A stretch of DNA of 64,000 nucleotides, taken from NCBI GenBank assembly GCA_029817715.1, contig JARUPY010000574.1:62001-126000 (forward strand). The letters run 5' to 3'. The stretch is from Melastoma dodecandrum. Taxonomy: Eukaryota > Streptophyta > Magnoliopsida > Myrtales > Melastomataceae. The notes under the pieces are model-generated. The model did no database searches. It saw only the letters and a program-made list of their open reading frames with translations, and was not told the DNA's origin. This document shows, piece after piece, positions 58,781 through 64,000 of the stretch (positions are counted from its first letter, which is position 1; every line of letters begins with the position of its first letter). The position numbers and the translations under genes were made by a program.

Positions 58781-60802
58781 ATGCAACTGTCGTCCTTGCC
58801 GTCCCCCCTGTCTCTCCCCGACTGCAGCATTCTTCCGTCTCCGGGTTCGGGCTTCTGCTTGAAACGCCATGTCATTGACGGAGACGACATGTTTGGGTTT
58901 AGGCAACTGACAGGAAGGCCCACTATGCTCTGCTATGTGAAGCGCCGCGTCGGAACTGTCAAGCCGTTTGCAGAGGCGGACGTGTTTCCGTCTTCTTTGC
59001 CACTGCATACAAGAAATCCCCACGACATTTACAAGGACATCCGGAAGTTTGCCAGGGCAAAAAAGCTCAAAGAGGCGCTCGCGATCTTGGACTACATGGA
59101 CCAGAGAGGCATCCCTGTCAATGTCACCACTTTATCTTCCGTCATCAGTGCTTGCATCAGGAAAAAGTCGTTGGTGGAAGGGAGGCAGGTCCACGTGCAT
59201 GTCAAGATTAATGGACTCGAAAACAACGAGTTCCTGAGGGCAAAGCTGATCAACATGTACATGTCGTGCGGCTCCCCAGAGGACGCAAAGAGGATCTTTG
59301 ATACCGGCAGTAGCACTACCTCATACCCTTATAATGCTCTGATGCGAGGTGCCGTGATTGCTGGAGGACGGCAATATCGTGATGTCATGTCGACATTCTC
59401 AGAGATGCAGGAACTGGGTATTGATTGTACTGAGTATACATATTCCTGTTTGATTAAGAGCATTGCGGGTGCATCTGCATTTCAGCGGGGATTGAAAGCT
59501 CATGCACTCTTGGTGAAAAACGGCTTCATAAGTAGTTCAATTCTTAAGACATGCTTGGTTGATATGTATTGTAAGTGCGGGAAAGTTAAGCTCGCGTGCA
59601 ATGTATTCGAAGAAGCTGAAGATAGGGACATTGTTCTCTGGGGAGCGATGATATCAGGGTTTGCTCATAACAGATTATTTGGGGAAGCGATAGAGTTCAC
59701 TAGGATGATGATGGACCAAGGGCTGAGTCTGAATTCGGTTGTACTGACAGCAATTCTTCCCATCATAGGGGATCTACAGGATAGAACACTGGGTCGGGAA
59801 CTTCATGGCTACATAATGAAGAGGCGTTTCTCGAAGCAGCTCCCGGTGCAGACGGGGTTGATTGACATGTATTGCAAGTGTGGCAACATGACTTATGGTA
59901 GGCGTGTCTTTTATAACACCAAGGAGAGGAATGCGGTTACCTGGACTGCGTTGATGTCTGGTTACATTTCTAATGGAAGGCTTGAACAGGCAGTGAGGTC
60001 CATAACCTGGATGCAGCAAGAACGGTTCTGGCCTGATATGGTGACGGTCGCCACCGTTCTACCGGTTTGCAGCGAGCTGCGTGATCTGAAAAGGGGAAAG
60101 GAAATCCACGCCTATTCCGTGAAAAGAGGGTTTCTTGCAAATGTTTCTGTAATCACCTGCTTGATGGTGATGTACTCAAAATGCAAAGTTATACAGTATA
60201 CAGCTAGATTGTTCGAATCTCTTCCCGAGAGAAACGTGATATGTTGGACGGCCATGATCGACTCCTATGCGGAATCTGGACTTCCATATGAAGCTCTGGA
60301 CGTGTTCAGGTCCATGCAGTTGTCGTGGCATAGGCCGGATTCCATAGTTTTCTCCAGGATCTTGAATGTCTGCAGCCAAGTGAAGGCCGTGACACTCGGG
60401 AAGGAGATCCACGGGCAAATACTGAAGAAGAATCTTCAGGATAACCCATATATCTCTGCTGGACTGATCAGGACTTATGCTAGCTGTCAATCCATGGGCA
60501 GTGCGGTGTCGGTCTTCGAGTCTACCTCCACCAAGGGAGCAATCACTTGGACCGCCATCATCGAGGCGTATGGGATGAACAGCTTGTACACGGACGCGGT
60601 GGTTCTTTTCCGCCGGATGACCAGTGAGGGCTGCTCTCCGAACGAAATCACGTTGAAGACGGTGCTGGAGATCTGCAGGAGAGGCGGCTTCGAAGATGAG
60701 GCATCCCGGGTTGCAGACACAATGTCTGCACAGCATGAAACCTATGCAACTGAGGGATCAACTAAAGATTTTTGTCGAGAGGCTGCCCCGTCTAAATTCT
60801 AG
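58781..60802 (+). CDS. Pentatricopeptide repeat protein, chloroplast-type (At1g71460-like)
   Basis: Intronless PLS-class PPR protein of about 673 residues, predicted to bind organelle RNA. Repeats run from about residue 80: LKEALAILDYMDQRGIPVN, KSLVEGRQVHVHVKINGLE, LINMYMSCGSPEDAKRIF, LVDMYCKCGKVKLACNVFEE, VLWGAMISGFAHN, GLIDMYCKCGNMTYGRRVFY, AVTWTALMSGYISNGRLEQA, GKEIHAYSVKRGF and AITWTAIIEAYGMNSLYTDA. I see no complete E or DYW domain. The start at 58781 gives a serine/leucine-rich, acid-poor N-terminus (MQLSSLPSPLSLPDCS) suited to a plastid transit peptide; the frame stays open to an ATG at 58619, adding 54 residues of poor quality. The C-terminus after GGFEDEASRVADTMS is shorter than in the Arabidopsis relative as I remember it. 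The 2-kb frame is undamaged. Confidence 0.9.
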   Translation: MQLSSLPSPLSLPDCSILPSPGSGFCLKRHVIDGDDMFGFRQLTGRPTMLCYVKRRVGTVKPFAEADVFPSSLPLHTRNPHDIYKDIRKFARAKKLKEALAILDYMDQRGIPVNVTTLSSVISACIRKKSLVEGRQVHVHVKINGLENNEFLRAKLINMYMSCGSPEDAKRIFDTGSSTTSYPYNALMRGAVIAGGRQYRDVMSTFSEMQELGIDCTEYTYSCLIKSIAGASAFQRGLKAHALLVKNGFISSSILKTCLVDMYCKCGKVKLACNVFEEAEDRDIVLWGAMISGFAHNRLFGEAIEFTRMMMDQGLSLNSVVLTAILPIIGDLQDRTLGRELHGYIMKRRFSKQLPVQTGLIDMYCKCGNMTYGRRVFYNTKERNAVTWTALMSGYISNGRLEQAVRSITWMQQERFWPDMVTVATVLPVCSELRDLKRGKEIHAYSVKRGFLANVSVITCLMVMYSKCKVIQYTARLFESLPERNVICWTAMIDSYAESGLPYEALDVFRSMQLSWHRPDSIVFSRILNVCSQVKAVTLGKEIHGQILKKNLQDNPYISAGLIRTYASCQSMGSAVSVFESTSTKGAITWTAIIEAYGMNSLYTDAVVLFRRMTSEGCSPNEITLKTVLEICRRGGFEDEASRVADTMSAQHETYATEGSTKDFCREAAPSKF

Positions 60803-62451
60803 TCCAAGGCCTTAAAATTGTACATAGTTCACTAATGTGCAAAATTCCCAATCAGTGTTAGATCGGCTGATTAAATGCTGCAATACATGTGTGTACCAAA
60901 CAAACGTGCAAGAACTATTAATCAGATTGATTGTTACCAGTGATTTGGGTTAATGGGTCAACTTAATTTGCCCTTTGTATTTGTAATTTCTATTAAATAA
61001 AAAGATTAGAAAGTTTAAGAGTCTATTCGAATCTCTTCACGAAAATACAAAGTGAGAATGTCTGATTTGCCCTTTGCCACTTGGGAAGAAATACCTCGGA
61101 GAAAGACGGTCTTGTACGACGTCGTTCATAGGATGTCCGATTTCAAACCTTGGCAGCCGAACCGTGAGCGCTTTCTCTCCACTTCTTCCTGCCTAGGTTT
61201 TGCGAGAGCGCGCGCACACACTCTCTCTCCCTCCCTTGCTCTGGCGCTCGCTTGTACCCTGTTTCTCTACGTCAAAAGTTTCCTCCTTTTTAATTGGTCT
61301 GGGGTGTAATCCTTGCCCCACTTCTTCACTAGGGAAGATTTCCTCCTGGGCCTAGCTAGGGTTCCTTCCCCCAACCCAGGAACAATCCTTTTCACCCGGG
61401 GTTGCGCTGAATTCAGATAAAGGTCGCGTCTTTCGTTGGAATTTCTTGTGGTTCGTTGTTCGGTTTCTGGTTACGGCTTTGATTGGTTGCGACTGCTGGG
61501 CGTGCGAACTTCATGGGTGTTTTATGGTCTGATTTGTTGTTGGGTTTTGGTTTTAAGGGAGGAATGAATGATTCTTTCTTGTAGAACGGCTACTTTTTAC
61601 GGTTATTAGTACTTTCTACTGTGTTTTACCGCAATAATTTGTGCCCTTCCCTCTCCAGGAAAGGGAGATATTTTTATGCTTTCTCGTAGTGCTCAGTGGG
61701 TTGAGGCGAGTCCTATGGACTCGTGGAATCATAGACGTGGCTAGGACTGTGTGGTGCTTTGCCTGGCGTTATGGAGTATTCGTGGAAGGTAATTTGTTAT
61801 ATGGCCTGATCCGGATGATTCTCTATGTAGGCTCTGTGCCCAGTGGTTTTACGTTCAAGAGGTTTCCATTTTGGAATTAGACTCAAGAAGTTGATGAGAG
61901 AACTCAAGTACGTCATGGGATGAGGCTTACAAGAGTTTAGGGGTGCGAGTTGCTGTGGGTATATGCACGTATCGTGTTTAGTCGATTGAGATTTCTCATT
62001 TTCTCGTTTACATCTCCGCATCGGCAGCTGGTGTTCTGCTCTGTTGGGGTCTTTTTCCCTGTACCTTTTGTGTCGTTTCTTTTTCTATGGGTGGAGGGGT
62101 TTGAAATTTCTGTATATTGTTGGACCCGATAGATGGGGAGCAACCGTCTCCGTATCACTGTCCTCTCGATGAATATCCTTATTAACCTTTCTAATCCGTT
62201 GTCTTTTATTGCTTTAGTTAATTTGTCACTTAGTTATTTTCATATCCATTTTCTTACAAACGTCCACGGACAGGATAGTTATTTTCATATCCATTCTCTT
62301 ACAAACATCCAGTCCATCCTGTCTATGGAGATGTGAATTTCTATTGATGAACAGGTTGCCTGTTTGTTTCTGCATAATTTGATCTGGCTTCTTTTTGTCT
62401 AATTCATTTCCATTTTCAGGGCAAGTTAATTAGCCTGTTTATAGAAGGGCG
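60803..62451 (+). other. Intergenic region and 5' leader of the CCCH gene
   Basis: About 61150-61430 looks like a pyrimidine-rich leader (CTCTCTCCCTCCCTTGC). A 5'-UTR intron probably ends at the TTTTCAG near 62414-62420, 32 bp before the start codon. ORFs in this stretch have no domain support. Confidence 0.5.
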
Positions 62452-64000
62452 ATGAGTGGAAAAAGACGAAGAGGTGATTCAAAGTGGGATTCAAGGGAAG
62501 ATCCGCCTGTATCTTCTCATCATATACCAGATAATAGTTGGCCTAGGAGAGGAGGTGTACAAGCGAGCCGTGGATATGATGATGGTCACAATAATTGCCA
62601 GCGGTGGTCTAGCGCCAATGAGAAAGATTCGGCTAGGAGTAGATATGATTCAGACTTCTCTACTCAGGATGATATGGTTGGAGCGAGGAGCAAGCGGAAG
62701 GATGGATACAACAGCGTAGATGCGGGGAGAAAGTTCGATTCCTGGGAAGGGGAAGGAACTTATACCACAAGGATGTCTCCTGGTCTTGATGATTGGAGAA
62801 AGAGAAACCGTAGTCGTTCACCTAAGGATAGACATGATAGGTCACCTGCGTAAGTAATGCTGCAAAAACCTTTTTCTCCGCGTTGATTCAATTTATTTAT
62901 AGTTCGAGTTATAATTTAGTTTATTGTGCTTTAACATGCGAGATATATGTGCGAACCTGCCATTTTCTTTCTCTTACTTGCTCTAGTTGAAGCTGAATTT
63001 ATTTGAAAACTCACTTTAGCACATCCCTTTCAACTCGTTCTTGACATTTTTTTTATGTACCATTTGACTTTGGGTATAGTTGCAGAAACAGAAATTGGAG
63101 AAGGAGCCCAAGTAGAAGCAGAAGTCTAGTTCGGGTTAGGAGGGAATGAGAGATTTATGATAGAAGTTGCAGTAGAACAAGTCTTTCATCAGAACCATGC
63201 AAGAATTTTGCTACTGGCCGATGTAGAAGAGGAACTGATTGCCGATATTTGCATGAAGGCTGTCAGCATCACAGTGACGCATGGGATAATAGTAGACAAA
63301 GAACTGGGGGGGATTTCAAAACATTTGGCAACCCCAGAATCCCGGGACCCTTCAGTAGAAAACAATAGACCTTCTGAGCTTTGCAATCACTTTCAGGGAG
63401 GGATCTGTCGAAGGGGATCATCTTGTAGAATGTCCATCAACTTGCAGCCAATTCCCTTAATAACTCATATCATAACGAGGACATTCGAGTGTTTGAAAAT
63501 GACCAGAGAAGGAGAGACATATCTCCTGAATTGGGTGATCGAGAGCCTCGTGGGCATGTGGGGCCTTCTGACAAGCTAACTAATGATTGGTCTACTGAAC
63601 AGGTTGGAGCATAGTTTAGGCTCAGGGAGCAAAATGTGGGACAACATGTCAAGTGCTATTGGCGCTACTGAAAATGCAAACGCCCGACCATTGGGTATGC
63701 AGGAGGAACTGAGATCTGTTGGGAACTTGATCCTGGACACAAATACGACTCCTAATTGGAATCCTCAAATGCAGCCCCCTGAACATGTATCTCAGGAGAA
63801 GGGACAAGACAATTATGAAATGATGTCTCTTACCCATAACGGTACTCCAGTGACCGTCCAAGAGCAAGCCAGTATGCAGAATGCCTCGAACCAAATTTAC
63901 TATACTTTCATGCAACCTGTTAGTGCTGACTTTCCATATATGCACCCTCATCACAGCTTGAATGAAAATGGAGCTAGGGTTTTATCGTCGTATGACCAAA
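62452..64000 (+). CDS. CCCH zinc-finger protein (C3H38/C3H55-like), 3' end off window
   Basis: Putative nuclear RNA-binding protein. Exon 1 is 62452-62849 (MSGKRRRGDSKWDSRED ... RNRSRSPKDRHDRSP, an RS-like N-terminus); exon 2 starts at 63086 and runs out of the window. Exon 2 holds two CCCH fingers, CKNFATGRCRRGTDCRYLH (about 63198-63254) and CNHFQGGICRRGSSC (about 63381-63425). The coding frame is broken: an in-frame TGA at 63147-63149, a surplus A in the run 63359-63362, an apparent one-base loss near 63428-63432 just where the second finger's last His should follow, and a surplus G near 63604. After that the frame stays open to the edge. Exon 2 could be a decayed pseudogene, but the same kind of single-base errors occur in other genes here, so I favour assembly error with one unexplained stop. 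Confidence 0.75.

Noticed and set aside
60176..60736. 186-codon minus-strand ORF
   Set aside because: Antisense shadow of the intact PPR coding frame; no motif.
61052..61309. 85-codon ORF upstream of the CCCH gene
   Set aside because: Lies in pyrimidine-rich leader-like DNA with low-complexity Ala/Leu content; no domain.

Overview
The window is nuclear DNA from a eudicot-type flowering plant. The evidence is split genes with GT-AG introns, conserved plant-only families (TBL acetyltransferase, BEL1-like homeodomain, organellar PPR, IDA-like peptide, plant UCP), and nested plant transposons (LINE, copia, hAT, fold-back). I cannot name the species.

Layout. 94-12304 (+) is most of a RAPTOR gene (TORC1 scaffold); its 5' end lies off the left edge and an antisense LINE fragment sits in one intron. 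13-15.6 kb is AT-rich DNA with copia debris and a short truncated ORF. 15795-17548 (-) is a xylan O-acetyltransferase of the TBL33/34/35 type. 18132-21402 (-) is EBP1 (PA2G4-like), with a tandem-repeat intron and one apparent GC-AG intron. 23096-25254 (+) is a complete mitochondrial uncoupling protein, divergent from EBP1. 25.3-30.2 kb is gene-poor with retroelement relics. 30246-30961 is a 716-bp palindromic fold-back element whose two arms each carry a tRNA-like pair of pol III boxes. 30989-34681 is a nearly complete hAT transposon. 35138-38873 (+) is a BEL1-like homeodomain gene. 39954-48047 (+) is phosphatidylinositol 4-kinase beta, with a LINE tail in an intron flanked by a 17-bp target duplication. 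51755-52030 (-) is an IDA-like (IDL6/7-type) peptide precursor. 52-58.6 kb is accessory DNA with long poly-C/poly-G tracts and LTR-like sequence. 58781-60802 (+) is an intronless PPR gene. 62452 to the right edge (+) is a CCCH zinc-finger gene running out of the window.

Working together. The genes are mostly unrelated housekeeping and developmental loci, as usual in plants. RAPTOR and EBP1 both belong to the growth and ribosome-biogenesis axis, and EBP1 carries two telo-box motifs upstream, but nothing suggests an operon-like unit.

Data quality. Exon-length arithmetic shows that RAPTOR (4), EBP1 (2), PI4K-beta (2) and the CCCH gene (at least 1) each contain single surplus A/T bases inside homopolymer runs. 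UCP, TBL, BLH and PPR are clean. This looks like residual long-read assembly error rather than gene death, and any automated annotation here will wrongly split or pseudogenise those genes. The most unusual biological structure is the fold-back element at 30.2-31.0 kb.
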